36,582 bases of DNA, taken from contig CALMUT010000366.1 in NCBI GenBank assembly GCA_937872925.1, positions 1-36,582 on the forward strand, in the 5' to 3' direction. This stretch comes from an uncultured Myxococcales bacterium. Its GTDB lineage: Bacteria; Myxococcota_A; Polyangia; Polyangiales; Polyangiaceae. The notes under the pieces are model-generated. The model saw nothing but the letters and a program-made list of their open reading frames with translations. It did no database searches and was not told where the DNA came from. Position numbers and translations under genes: made by a program. This document shows, piece by piece, positions 9,373-18,560 of this stretch (within the stretch, counting starts at the first letter, position 1; each line of letters starts with the position of its first letter).

Positions 9373-9951
9373 CTACGCCATGGCGAGCGCTTCGATCCGC
9401 GCTGACAGCTCACTGATCAGGCTTTCTACGCTGTCCGAGTGCCCACACTGAGCCAGGGTGAGTTCGGTCGCGAGAGCATCCGCCAATTCTCCTAGTTCAT
9501 CGAGGGCGCAGCGGTCCCGCTTGAGTGCTTCCTCCACTCGCTGAGCGCAGCTGTCCCGCCGCGACGAGCCCTTGGCCTCACCAGTTCGGAGGCGCGTCAG
9601 TTCTGCTTCCAGCGCTTCGATCCGCGCAGCAACTCGTCGAACCTGGTCGGAGATCCCCGCGACGTCGCGTTGGGTCAGTATGCCATCCAAGGCGGTGCCC
9701 ACCACGCGTGCGCGCGCACAGGCAAGCGCGCTGTCCACGCGCGCGCAGGCCGGCCGTTGGTCGGTACCCATGGGCTTTTGGCGGCGCGCGTGCGGGATGT
9801 CCACGAAGGGGATCCACAAGGGCCAGACCACCAGCGCCGCCGCTGCCGCGGCCAGACCGCGCCACGACCAACTCGGCTCACGCACCAGCTGCAGCACCGC
9901 GAGACCCAGCCCGACGATCAGATAGAGGCAGAGCAGCGCGGCGAGTGTCAC
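9373..9951 (-). CDS. Membrane protein of unknown function with coiled-coil C-terminus
   Basis: A 192-residue protein I do not recognise. The N-terminus has two hydrophobic helices (about 2-21 and 32-52), then a soluble region that begins with a Cys-containing segment (ACARVDSALACARARV) and continues as an Ala/Glu/Leu/Arg-rich heptad region (VRRVAARIEALEAELTRLR, and later LGELADALATELTLAQ). The GTG start overlaps the TGA of the preceding gene in a GTGA arrangement, so the two are translationally coupled. It is the last of three overlapping membrane-protein genes. No enzymatic motif is visible. Confidence 0.78.
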   Translation of the reverse strand: MTLAALLCLYLIVGLGLAVLQLVREPSWSWRGLAAAAAALVVWPLWIPFVDIPHARRQKPMGTDQRPACARVDSALACARARVVGTALDGILTQRDVAGISDQVRRVAARIEALEAELTRLRTGEAKGSSRRDSCAQRVEEALKRDRCALDELGELADALATELTLAQCGHSDSVESLISELSARIEALAMA

Positions 9952-10589
9952 CGTCCGCCACCATCCGCCAGCGCACCGAATAAGCCACCTTCGACGCGTC
10001 CGTGAGCAAATAGCGGCACGGTCTCATCTCGCGGGTCACCCAGATAGGGACGGCACAGCCAGGCTGTTTGGGCGCCAATCACGAGAAAGGTCATCACGAA
10101 GCTGAGGGTTCCAAGCAGGCGACCCCTGCCGGGTCCCAGCGCGCGCAGGATGAATGCCAGCGCGGACAGTCCAGCAAGGCCGTAGCTGAATACCGCGGCA
10201 AGGCGCACGAGAGGATACGCGGCACCGAAGTCCACCGCGAGGGCCAGCAGCGGCGCGAGCGCGATCAACACTAGGCTACTGCGAGCACCGGCGCAGAGGA
10301 CGAGCGCGAGGGTGGCGCGAAAGGAGAGCTGCCGGTCCACGGCCGATGCAATTCCGTAGAAAGCGGGCCCAGCCGCAGCAAGGGTCAGGAGCGTCACTAC
10401 CGGCAGTTTGAGCGCTGCGATGCCGAATTGTGGGAAGCCACGGAATGAGCCGACCGCCGCACCAAAGAGTACGCCACCCAGCGCGATCACCCACAAACTC
10501 GTCACTGCAATGCGCCTTTGTTGTTCGACGTCTCCGCAAGCGTCCACGGCAGCTTGCGGAGAGCGCAGCAGAGCGATCAGGAACTTCAT
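9948..10589 (-). CDS. Multi-TM membrane protein, conserved family of unknown function
   Basis: A 213-residue protein from ATG at 10589, with about five or six hydrophobic helices: 31-52, 63-83, 94-113, 118-136 and 157-178. After the last helix is QTAWLCRPYLGDPRDETVP. A similar GAQxAWxxRPxxGxP motif near the C-terminus occurs in a family of uncharacterised 6-TM proteins in several phyla; this match is from memory. The frame stays open upstream to 10748, but ATG 10589 overlaps the stop of the upstream gene as ATGA, a strong reason for this start. It is the middle gene of the three-gene operon. No transporter or enzyme motif is seen. Confidence 0.8.
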   Translation of the reverse strand: MKFLIALLRSPQAAVDACGDVEQQRRIAVTSLWVIALGGVLFGAAVGSFRGFPQFGIAALKLPVVTLLTLAAAGPAFYGIASAVDRQLSFRATLALVLCAGARSSLVLIALAPLLALAVDFGAAYPLVRLAAVFSYGLAGLSALAFILRALGPGRGRLLGTLSFVMTFLVIGAQTAWLCRPYLGDPRDETVPLFAHGRVEGGLFGALADGGGR

Positions 10590-11167
10590 GTTGCACCCAC
10601 AGCGGAGAGTGGGCCGCCGAGCATGGGCAGCAGGAGCCACCATGTACGCGCCGCGATCAATCCTGCGATGAGAAACAGCCCAAGCAGCATGCAATAGCTC
10701 CACACCGCTGCGATGGCGCTTTGGCGCGTCGCGCCAACGGCACTCCAAAGCCGGCGCGCGCCGAGCAGGCTCGCGAGCAGGAGTCCCGCGATGGCCGCCG
10801 CCGCCGCTCCCAATGGCGTCTCACAAGTTACCGTGATCAGCAGCGCACCGGGTGCCAGTCCAAAGAGCGCTCGACCGCTGGTCTGTAGGGCCTCCGCAGC
10901 GCCGCGCCAAAGCGCGGCAAGGTCCACCGGCAGGTCGAAGTGCGAGAAGGCGATGGCGGCCGCAGGCGCGGAAAGCCCGACGGCGGCGAGCATGCCTAAG
11001 GGCACGCCCACAGCATGAATCGCCATCGACAGCACCCCGTACCGCGCCCCGATCGCCAATCCGAATACCCCGGCGGACGCAACACCCTGCAGCGCCGTTA
11101 CCAAAAGTGTGTCCTGGGTGGAGCGCGCAGGAACGCTCGGCCCGTAGTGCATGGTCGAAGAAGTCAT
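10586..11167 (-). CDS. Hydrophobic membrane protein, first gene of a three-gene operon
   Basis: A 193-residue protein with about five hydrophobic helices and high Ala/Leu/Gly content: a cytoplasmic N-terminus with TQDTLLVTALQG, helices at about 27-48, 53-75, 100-120, 122-140 and 150-180. Its size and layout resemble the next gene, so the two may be distant paralogues or subunits of one complex; this is inference. ATG start at 11167, with a second in-frame ATG at 11152. Its stop overlaps the next ATG by four bases. It is transcribed divergently from the large kelch gene across a 132-bp gap. Function unknown. Confidence 0.75.
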   Translation of the reverse strand: MTSSTMHYGPSVPARSTQDTLLVTALQGVASAGVFGLAIGARYGVLSMAIHAVGVPLGMLAAVGLSAPAAAIAFSHFDLPVDLAALWRGAAEALQTSGRALFGLAPGALLITVTCETPLGAAAAAIAGLLLASLLGARRLWSAVGATRQSAIAAVWSYCMLLGLFLIAGLIAARTWWLLLPMLGGPLSAVGAT

Positions 11168-11299
11168 GCTTCGACGCTACGCGCCGAAAGTGCAGAGCGT
11201 TCGGCACTTGCGGGGAAAAGCGTGGAGTTATGGTGCAGGTCGCGTGCAAGAGCCATCTCGGCAGGACTTGACTTGGCGCAAGTGCGGAACTGGTTTCTA
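11168..11299. promoter_or_regulatory. Divergent promoter region with a 9-bp inverted repeat
   Basis: This gap must serve both the membrane-protein operon (-) and the kelch/kinase operon (+). GCACTTGCG at 11204-11212 and CGCAAGTGC at 11277-11285 are exact reverse complements, with a third partial copy AAGTGC at 11188-11193. Spaced copies in a divergent gap suggest binding sites for a regulator, but no family can be named. A TTGACT at 11268-11273 lacks a good -10 partner. Confidence 0.35.
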
Positions 11300-14200
11300 A
11301 TGCATCGGATGGGAGAATTGGCTTGGCCGAGGGCCATTTCGGTCGGCTTGGGCGCGCTGGCCGCAGCGTGTTCTCCCGCGGGCGAGCCACCCGGACCGGC
11401 GAGCGGTCGCGCTCCGGATGCTGTTGTGACGCCAGCGAGCACCAACGTCCTTTTCGAACTGCCGCCGTATGCGGACGCCCCCACGCGCCTCAACCACGGT
11501 GCTTTCGCTCTGCAGTTTCGTCTCGAAGGTGCGCGTCGGATGCCGTTGCTTGCGACAGCTGAGGCGCACGTGGCCAAGGGGGCAGCTCCGGGCGGAGGCG
11601 ACATCGTGCTGCGTCCGCGGGCGGGCGGTATCGAAGATTGGGTTTCTGTCCGCCGACCCACCGACATGCCCCAGGGTTTGCGCTACCTGGTGGACGTTTC
11701 GAGCGCGGCGGGACTGCGACTCGTTTCAGGGGTTCTCGAGTTACTCGATGGTCGAGGGACGCCACGCTTGCGCGTCGGACCGGCCTTTGTCATCGACGCG
11801 GTTGGCCAGCAGCGCGCGGCAGATCTCTCGCTCGAGGGCTGCGCTGCTGACCAAAACCCCGCGGCACCCTGGGGGCGACCCGTTGTGGCGCCGGGGGTCG
11901 CAGAATGCGCCGTGCGCGTCACGTGGAACGACGAGAGCCTGTCTTACCCACTGATGGTCGACCCGCCGTGGACGTCGACGGGAAGCTTGGCGCTTTCGAG
12001 GCTCGGCCACACCGCCACACGGCTCCTAGATGGGCGGGTGCTTGTCGTCGGTGGCGCCAGCAGCGACGTAGCGGAGTTGTTCGACCCGGCCACAGAAACC
12101 TGGAGCATCGCCGGGAGTCTCAAATCGCCCCGCGGGGCGCCGTCGGCTGCGCTACTCAATAACGGTGACGTCCTCATTACCGGCGGCTTTGCCTCTGGGG
12201 CGTTTTTGTCATCCGCCGAACTCTACCAACCCGCTTCTGGCACCTTCACGAACACCGGCAGCATGAACACGGCCCGCACCGGCCACACTGCCAACACATT
12301 GCCAGATGGCCGCGTGCTCGTCGTTGGCGGCTCCGCGAGCGGTGGCGCGTCGGCTGCATGCGAGTTGTATTCGCCAACGCCGGGCACGTTTGCGAACACG
12401 GGCTCCCTTGCGAGCGCGCGGGACGACCATACGGCGACCACCCTCGCCGACGGACGCGTGCTCGTAGTCGGTACCTGGGGCGTGCCAAGTCCGGAGTTGT
12501 ATTCACTGACCGCGGGGACCTGGTCTACGGTGGCTGGCCCGGGCACGCTCCAATTAGGACTGGAAGATCACACCGCGACCCTGCTCAAGGATGGGCGTGT
12601 GCTCGTGATCGGCGGGCGTACCGGCGGCGGACTTAGCACGACGGATCAGGTCGCGCTGTTTTCACCTGCGACGCTGACGTGGACTGCCGGCACACCGCTG
12701 CCAGGGCCGATTTCAAAGCGCCGCGGTCACGCTACGGCACTCTTGCCGAACGACCGGGTCGTGGCCTTTGGCGGCCGGTGTGACGACAATTGCGACGTGC
12801 TCGTGAACAGTCACGACTTTCTTGACGGCGTGTTTTGGACGAACAACGCGGGGGGCGGAAGCTGGGTCAAGACGAGCGGCAATATGAGCAAGACTCGCAT
12901 CAATGCCACGGCAACCACGTTGCTCACCGGAGACGTACTTGTGGTTCAGGGCGCAGATTCCGAGAAACTTTGCCTTTCCAAAGGCTGCGCCTGTTCCACA
13001 GCCGCTGAGTGTTACACCGGCCAGTGCGTGGACGGAGTGTGCTGCGACAGCGCCTGTGGGGGGCCTTGTAGCGCATGTACCCTTGCTCTCAAGGGGCAGG
13101 GGGACGACGGGACCTGCGGTCCGATCCTCGCGGGTACCGATCCTCAGAGTGAATGCGCCCAAGAGACCGAAGCCAGCTGCGGCCGGGATGGCATGTGTGA
13201 TGGCGCTGGCGCCTGCCGCAACCACATCGCCGGGACGGTGTGCCTGGCGGGCAGCTGCATCGACACATTGAATGAAGTGCGTCCAGATACCTGCGACGGT
13301 ACGGGCACTTGCGTCGACAATCAGACGGGGCCGTGCGCAGCGGGCTACATCTGCAAGGGCGCGGGCTGCAAGACCAGCTGTGCCGACAAGTCCGACTGTG
13401 CGGCCGGCTACGAGTGTCTCGCGGGCTCATGCAAGAAGCGACCGAATGGGACCGCCTGCACCTCCCCGGACGAATGCGAGAGTACTCAGTGCGTGGACGG
13501 CGTGTGTTGCGATTCGCCTTGCGATCAGCAGTGTGAGGCGTGTGCGGAGATTGGCAGCGAAGGGAAATGCTCCCCGGTTTCCGGAGATCCGCGACCGGGG
13601 CGAGCCGCGTGCGCAGTGGGCACGGCACCGTGCGCGTCGAGCTGCAATGGCACAGACCCGACGGGTTGTGCGTTCCCGGGGAACGAGACGGACTGCGGTT
13701 TCGGAAAAGTATGCGATGGGAAAGGCAGTTGTGTGCAACCAGGTAGCTTGTGTTCAGACGACAACTTGCAGAGCATCGCGACGGACGGTTCGGTGACGGA
13801 ATGCGCGCCGTATCTATGCGATACGTCCACCGGGAAGTGCGGTGCGTCGTGTACGCTTTCGTCGGACTGTGCGGGCACCGCTTTCTGTCGCGACAAACAG
13901 TGCCGCACGGGCGCGGCTGCGGCCGCCCCAGATAGCGGCTGCGGTTGCAGGCAAGCTGCGCCAAAGTCTTCGCACGCACCGTGGATGCTCTTAGGGCTTT
14001 CCGCTGCGATGTTGCTGCGACGCCGACGCGGTAAGATGCCCTCGCGGCGTTCTGCGGGCGTCAGCTTTGCCGCACTTCTACTGCTGACTGGCTGTTCTGA
14101 AGCGAGTGAGTCGCCTCCCGTCACCGACGCGCTTGAACTGGCGCCCTCTTCGGTCGCCGCGAAAAGCCTGACCGAACTCGTGCAACAGTTCGGGTCTGCG

Positions 14201-16909
14201 CAGACCGCGAGCCTGCAGACGGCGCCGCGCGTGGTGTTTCGGGCAGAGGGGGATCGAGTTGCGGCCCAGGTCGATGAGCGGCTGCGCCGCGCAGAACTGG
14301 CTCCCGCGCATGTGACGCTTTCCCCGCGCGGCAATGGAGCGCTGCAAATCAGCGACGAAAACTCCGGAATGTCGGCGGAGATCACTCTGGACGGCGCAGC
14401 GGACACGCCCCTGGCCGTGACCAAGAATCTCGCGACGTACCTGGGCGCGGCACCCGGTGGCGGGGACATCGTGTTGCGCGTTGACGCGAGTGGTGTGGAA
14501 GACCACGTCGTCCTTCACCAGCGGGGAGAAGGCCTGCTGACCTATCAGGTTGGCCTGACGCAGGTCTCGGGGTTGCGGTTGGTGGATAGCACCCTAGAGC
14601 TGCTCGACGCGGGTGGGGCGCCGCGTCTGCGGGTATCACCGCCCTATGTGGTGGACGCGAAGGGGGAGCGCCACCCTGCATCCCTGAGTGTGCGTGGCTG
14701 CGCCGTCGATACTAGTCCGGTCGCGCCCTTCGATCGCGCGACGACCGCGCCGGGTGCTAGCAGCTGTCGCTTGATCGTAGCTTGGGATCCCGCCTTGGCA
14801 TATCCGGTGTTGGTAGATCCAGCTTGGAGCACAACTGCGGGGCCTGGGGTAGGGCACAAGACCGAGCACGCCAGCGCTGTCATGGCAGATGGCCGCTTGC
14901 TGATCGCTGGCTGGGGCAGCACCCAAGCGCAAATCTATTCATCCGGGGCCTGGGCTGTAACCGGCAGCATGGCCAGCTCCCGCACGGCGCCCACCGCCAC
15001 GCTGCTCAACACAGGGTTGGTGCTGGTTGCAGGCGGCGGGACCGCGACCGCTGAACGTTACAACCCTCTGAGCGGAACATTCAGCTCTGCAGGCACCATG
15101 AGCGCATCTCGAAGCGGCCACCGAGCCGTCGCGCTCAATGACAACTCTGTGTTGATCACCGGCGGCGACGCCTCGGGCACCACCCAGCGCTACGTACCGT
15201 CAACCAACGGTTGGCTCACCCCTCCGGGGAATTTGGGTAGCTCGCGAGCTGGACACGCGGCGACCCTGCTTGCCGATGGCCGGGTGCTGGTGACCGGTGG
15301 AAATAGTTCACCAAAGTCGACGCGGCTGTTCTCTCTCGCGGGCGGTTGGGTCGCCGGTCCCAACATGACGATCGATCGGCAGAACCACGTTGCTGCGCGA
15401 CTATCGAACGATCGCGTGCTCGTGACCGGCGGAGAAGATGTTCCAAACGGCCCTGGCGCAATCGCTGACTCAGAACAGTACGATCCCGCGACCAACTCGT
15501 TCACTGCCGCTGCCCCGCTGCCCGCCGCCCAGCGCCAGGCCGTGGGCGTGCCATTCGGGAACCGGTCCAAGCTGTACGTGATCGGTGGTCGCGGCAATGG
15601 CGCCGGCGCGGTCTCGTCAACTTGGATCTATTCTGCGTCAACGAACTCCTGGGTCAACGGCAGCGCCATGCAGCGTTCCCGCTTTCTGCACACCGCCGAC
15701 CTGTTGCCTACCGGCCAGATCTTGATTGTCTGCGGCACATCGGGCGCCGAAACCCTGCCGCCGGCGGAGATCCAGTGCGTTGACGTTGGGTGCGCTTGCA
15801 CAGGGACGGGAGTTGGAAGTTGTCTCGTCGGCAGCTGCGTGGACGGTGTCTGCTGCAACACGTCTTGCACCGGCACTTGTCAGGCGTGCAGCGCGGCGAA
15901 AAAGGGCAGCGGGGCAAACGGCGTCTGTGGTCCGATCTCCGATGGAGCGGATCCGGACAGCGAATGCGCGGCGCAAGCTGCAAGCACTTGCGGCACGATT
16001 GGAAGCTGCAACGGGGCTGGCGCGTGCCGGCTGCACCCCGCAGCAACGGAGTGCACCGCGGCAAGCTGTTTTTCGAGCACCATTGCGCAACCTGCGGCCT
16101 CCTGCGACGGCTCTGGCACGTGCAACGCGCCGGCCACGGTGAGTTGTCAGTCCGGATACGCGTGCACGGCTGGGATGTGCAATACGAGCTGCGCGACAGC
16201 CGCGGAGTGCGACGTGGGATTTGTGTGCACCGGCGGCCAATGCGTCAAAAAGGCGAACGGTGAGGCTTGCAGTGCTGGGACGGAGTGCACCACTGGATTC
16301 TGCGTGGATGGTGTGTGTTGCGACACGGCATGCACGGGGCAATGTGAGGCCTGCAACGAAACCGGTACGCCTGGCCTATGCGTGCAGGTGAAGGGCCAGC
16401 CGAAGAACAAGCCGGCCTGTGGCGGAACAGGCGTTTGTGCAGGAGTTTGCTCCACGAATACCCAAGCCTGCACGTTTCCCAGCACTGCCTGTGGAGACGG
16501 CATGGCCTGCAAGAACGGTGAGTGCCTGCAAACGGATCCCATCTGCGTGGATGCGGGCAGTGCCAGCCAATCGCCCGCTGGCGTCAAGACACCTTGCAAC
16601 CCGTATTTGTGCAACCCGACTACGGGCACCTGTCTGACATCCTGCACCGTGGCAGCGGAGTGTGCGGGCAGTCTCGTCTGCGTTAAGAATCAATGCGTGG
16701 ATCTCGGCGGTGGCGGCACTGGCGGTAACGCGAGCGGCGGTGCGGGCGGAGTTGGAGCGAGTGCATCCGGTGGCACTCGCGCCGCGCCGGAAGAAGACAG
16801 CGGCTGCGGCTGCCGCGTGCCGCGTGGGTCTCAGCACGATCCGAGGGCTTTGTGGCTGGCGGCTGGCGCGCTCCTGCTCTTCCGACGTCGGCGAGGGGCA
16901 AAGAAATGA
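11300..16909 (+). CDS. Tandemly duplicated kelch/Cys-rich MYXO-CTERM lipoprotein, fused in one frame
   Basis: A single open frame of 1869 residues made of two paralogous halves. Half A (1-912): signal peptide with lipobox LAAAC (Cys24); an N-terminal beta-rich domain (AAPGGGDIVL to YPLMVDPPW); a kelch propeller with blades of the type HTATLLKDGRVLVIGG; a Cys-rich region of CVDGVCCDSAC-type modules; then SGCGCR (879-884), a hydrophobic helix and RRRRGK, a full MYXO-CTERM tail. Half B (913-1869) starts Met-Pro-Ser-Arg-Arg with its own lipobox LLTGC and repeats the same order, ending SGCGCR (1834-1839), helix, RRRRGAKK, stop. MYXO-CTERM proteins are processed and moved to the surface in myxobacteria. 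ATG 11300 is chosen because it starts a good lipoprotein signal; the frame is open to 11015 without coding character. The last four bases overlap the kinase start (ATGA). Fusion, not two genes, is what this sequence shows, but a lost base is possible. Confidence 0.85.
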   Translation: MHRMGELAWPRAISVGLGALAAACSPAGEPPGPASGRAPDAVVTPASTNVLFELPPYADAPTRLNHGAFALQFRLEGARRMPLLATAEAHVAKGAAPGGGDIVLRPRAGGIEDWVSVRRPTDMPQGLRYLVDVSSAAGLRLVSGVLELLDGRGTPRLRVGPAFVIDAVGQQRAADLSLEGCAADQNPAAPWGRPVVAPGVAECAVRVTWNDESLSYPLMVDPPWTSTGSLALSRLGHTATRLLDGRVLVVGGASSDVAELFDPATETWSIAGSLKSPRGAPSAALLNNGDVLITGGFASGAFLSSAELYQPASGTFTNTGSMNTARTGHTANTLPDGRVLVVGGSASGGASAACELYSPTPGTFANTGSLASARDDHTATTLADGRVLVVGTWGVPSPELYSLTAGTWSTVAGPGTLQLGLEDHTATLLKDGRVLVIGGRTGGGLSTTDQVALFSPATLTWTAGTPLPGPISKRRGHATALLPNDRVVAFGGRCDDNCDVLVNSHDFLDGVFWTNNAGGGSWVKTSGNMSKTRINATATTLLTGDVLVVQGADSEKLCLSKGCACSTAAECYTGQCVDGVCCDSACGGPCSACTLALKGQGDDGTCGPILAGTDPQSECAQETEASCGRDGMCDGAGACRNHIAGTVCLAGSCIDTLNEVRPDTCDGTGTCVDNQTGPCAAGYICKGAGCKTSCADKSDCAAGYECLAGSCKKRPNGTACTSPDECESTQCVDGVCCDSPCDQQCEACAEIGSEGKCSPVSGDPRPGRAACAVGTAPCASSCNGTDPTGCAFPGNETDCGFGKVCDGKGSCVQPGSLCSDDNLQSIATDGSVTECAPYLCDTSTGKCGASCTLSSDCAGTAFCRDKQCRTGAAAAAPDSGCGCRQAAPKSSHAPWMLLGLSAAMLLRRRRGKMPSRRSAGVSFAALLLLTGCSEASESPPVTDALELAPSSVAAKSLTELVQQFGSAQTASLQTAPRVVFRAEGDRVAAQVDERLRRAELAPAHVTLSPRGNGALQISDENSGMSAEITLDGAADTPLAVTKNLATYLGAAPGGGDIVLRVDASGVEDHVVLHQRGEGLLTYQVGLTQVSGLRLVDSTLELLDAGGAPRLRVSPPYVVDAKGERHPASLSVRGCAVDTSPVAPFDRATTAPGASSCRLIVAWDPALAYPVLVDPAWSTTAGPGVGHKTEHASAVMADGRLLIAGWGSTQAQIYSSGAWAVTGSMASSRTAPTATLLNTGLVLVAGGGTATAERYNPLSGTFSSAGTMSASRSGHRAVALNDNSVLITGGDASGTTQRYVPSTNGWLTPPGNLGSSRAGHAATLLADGRVLVTGGNSSPKSTRLFSLAGGWVAGPNMTIDRQNHVAARLSNDRVLVTGGEDVPNGPGAIADSEQYDPATNSFTAAAPLPAAQRQAVGVPFGNRSKLYVIGGRGNGAGAVSSTWIYSASTNSWVNGSAMQRSRFLHTADLLPTGQILIVCGTSGAETLPPAEIQCVDVGCACTGTGVGSCLVGSCVDGVCCNTSCTGTCQACSAAKKGSGANGVCGPISDGADPDSECAAQAASTCGTIGSCNGAGACRLHPAATECTAASCFSSTIAQPAASCDGSGTCNAPATVSCQSGYACTAGMCNTSCATAAECDVGFVCTGGQCVKKANGEACSAGTECTTGFCVDGVCCDTACTGQCEACNETGTPGLCVQVKGQPKNKPACGGTGVCAGVCSTNTQACTFPSTACGDGMACKNGECLQTDPICVDAGSASQSPAGVKTPCNPYLCNPTTGTCLTSCTVAAECAGSLVCVKNQCVDLGGGGTGGNASGGAGGVGASASGGTRAAPEEDSGCGCRVPRGSQHDPRALWLAAGALLLFRRRRGAKK
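13931..14120 (+). other. In-frame junction: internal MYXO-CTERM tail followed by lipoprotein signal peptide
   Basis: At 13931-14035 the reading frame codes a complete MYXO-CTERM tail (DSGCGCR, hydrophobic helix, Arg run). The next codon, ATG 14036, starts a basic, hydrophobic stretch ending LLTGC at about 14093, a typical lipoprotein signal. No stop separates them. A TAA lies one frame away at 14032-14034; one extra base just before it would end the first protein after RRRRG and leave TAAGATG, a normal gene boundary. This marks a frameshift, assembly error or real fusion. Confidence 0.8.
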
Positions 16910-18549
16910 GCGAGAGCGGGGCTGGAAAGACCACTCCCCTGGCGCAAGGCCCGGAAGACTCCTTTGCGGGTTCTTTTCAACGGGACACTGCGCCGCCGCG
17001 GGAAGGTCAGGTCATCGCCGGCCGCTACGAGCTCTCGCGCCTCCTCGGCGAAGGCGGCATGGGAGCCGTGTACGAAGCACAGCACATCCAGACGCTCAAA
17101 CGCTGCGCAGTCAAGCTCCTGCTATCGGCAGATCTCGCGGCGCATCCGGAGATCGTGCGCCGCTTTTTCCGCGAGGCGAAAGCCAGCGCTGTCGTCGAGA
17201 GTGACCATATCGTTCAGGTCTTCGACTCAGGTACCGACGACGCAGGTTTCCCGTACATGGTCATGGAGCTGCTGGACGGCGAGGACCTAGACGACCTGTA
17301 CAACCGCGTCGGAGCACTGCCGCCACAGGTTGCTGCAAAGATCGCGCTGCAGGCAGCAACGGGCCTGGCCCGCGCCCACGAAAAGGGCATCGTGCATCGC
17401 GACATCAAGCCGGCCAACCTCTTCCTGACCAAGCGCGACGACGGCACCCTGCAGGTCAAAGTGCTGGATTTCGGAATTGCCAAGGTGAAGATGGAGAGCT
17501 TCGCCGACACCTCGCACGGCATGACCAAGACGGGGTCGATGCTAGGCACTCCGCTCTACATGTCCCCGGAGCAAGCGCGGGGGAAGTCCTCCACTATCGA
17601 CGCCAGCGCGGATGTTTGGTCCCTCGGTGCCGTACTGTTCTTGCTGGCGTCCGGACAGTTGCCGTTCGTCGCGGATTCTCTTGGTGAGTTGATGGTTGCG
17701 ATCCTCACTTCCGATTTGCCCGTTCTTCAAGACAAGGCGCCCTGGGTTCCTCCGGAGCTCGCTCAGATTGTACACCGGGCAATGAGTCGCGATTTGGGCT
17801 CTCGCTACGCCAACGCAGGCGAGATGAGGGACGCACTTGCGGCCTTGGTAGGCACGGCTACGCGGATCTATCCGGAAGAACTGGTGGGCGTTCAAGACGC
17901 CCAGAAGGCACAGGTTGCAGAGCGCCTTCAGATGTCGACGGCGAGTCTTCAGGCGGTCGCCAATAGCGCCGTCGGTCGTTCGGTGGCCGAGGCGCCCAAG
18001 GGCTCTCGAGGCCTGCTACTCGGTCTTGCCGCGGTAGTTCTAGTCGGTGGGACCGCCGCAGTCGCCGTGGCCATCAAACAGCCGAAAGCGGCACCTGCGC
18101 CATCAGCGGCCTCCGAAGTGGCACCGACCCCATCGGCCACTGACGATGGGGTCGTCGTGCCCACTCGACAGTATGTGCTGCGGGTGCTGACGGAAGACGC
18201 GAAAGTTCGCGTCGAAGGCGAAGTGGTTTCTCTCGCTGATGGTGGCGTGGAAATCAGTGGTGAAGTGGGCGCCGTGCGACAGGTGGAACTCCGAGCCGAC
18301 GGGAAAACGCAGACCTTCACCATCGCCATCACCCAGCAAGGGCTCGTGCCCAAGGAAGTGGAACTGGGCATCGCGCCCGCCGCTCCCGCGACTGGCAAAG
18401 TCCAAGAGCCGACCCCGCGGGCGGCGGCTCCAGCCAGCAAGCCAACGCCGCCCTCTACGAAGGCCGTGGCCCAACCGGAGCCGGCGCCCTCCAAACCTGC
18501 GCCTAAGCCAAAGCCAAAAGTCGAAACCTCGACCGAAGAATTCAACTAA
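16906..18549 (+). CDS. Membrane Ser/Thr protein kinase with PEGA-like outer region
   Basis: A Pkn/Hanks-type kinase of 547 residues. The kinase domain (about 40-315) is intact: GEGGMGAVYE loop, Lys70 in CAVKLLL, HRDIKPAN (catalytic Asp166), DFG at 188-190, and activation-segment end GTPLYMSPEQARG. A single TM helix at about 369-390 follows. The outer part (about 410-475) reads YVLRVLTEDAKVRVEGEVV to GLVPKEVELGI, which resembles a degenerate PEGA domain, then a Pro/Ala/Lys tail. Such kinases sense an outer signal and phosphorylate cytoplasmic proteins on Ser/Thr. ATG 16906 overlaps the upstream TGA by four bases and has GAGGGG about 8 nt upstream, which decides the start. The next gene, 11 bp downstream, also has PEGA domains, suggesting that kinase and neighbour act on the same surface structure. 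Confidence 0.92.
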   Translation: MSESGAGKTTPLAQGPEDSFAGSFQRDTAPPREGQVIAGRYELSRLLGEGGMGAVYEAQHIQTLKRCAVKLLLSADLAAHPEIVRRFFREAKASAVVESDHIVQVFDSGTDDAGFPYMVMELLDGEDLDDLYNRVGALPPQVAAKIALQAATGLARAHEKGIVHRDIKPANLFLTKRDDGTLQVKVLDFGIAKVKMESFADTSHGMTKTGSMLGTPLYMSPEQARGKSSTIDASADVWSLGAVLFLLASGQLPFVADSLGELMVAILTSDLPVLQDKAPWVPPELAQIVHRAMSRDLGSRYANAGEMRDALAALVGTATRIYPEELVGVQDAQKAQVAERLQMSTASLQAVANSAVGRSVAEAPKGSRGLLLGLAAVVLVGGTAAVAVAIKQPKAAPAPSAASEVAPTPSATDDGVVVPTRQYVLRVLTEDAKVRVEGEVVSLADGGVEISGEVGAVRQVELRADGKTQTFTIAITQQGLVPKEVELGIAPAAPATGKVQEPTPRAAAPASKPTPPSTKAVAQPEPAPSKPAPKPKPKVETSTEEFN

Positions 18550-18560
18550 CTAGGGACGGT

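Noticed and set aside
11268..11296. TTGACT as a -35 box for the kelch operon.
   Set aside because: No acceptable -10 at 16-18 bp spacing; transcription would begin at or after the start codon.
11015..11299. In-frame extension of the kelch frame by 95 residues upstream of ATG 11300.
   Set aside because: It overlaps the minus-strand membrane-protein gene, is Arg-rich without domain character, and would bury the lipoprotein signal peptide.
13089..13979. Long Arg/Cys/Ser-rich minus-strand frames opposite the Cys-rich part of the kelch gene.
   Set aside because: They arise from the regular Cys/Gly codon pattern on the coding strand; no start site or domain.
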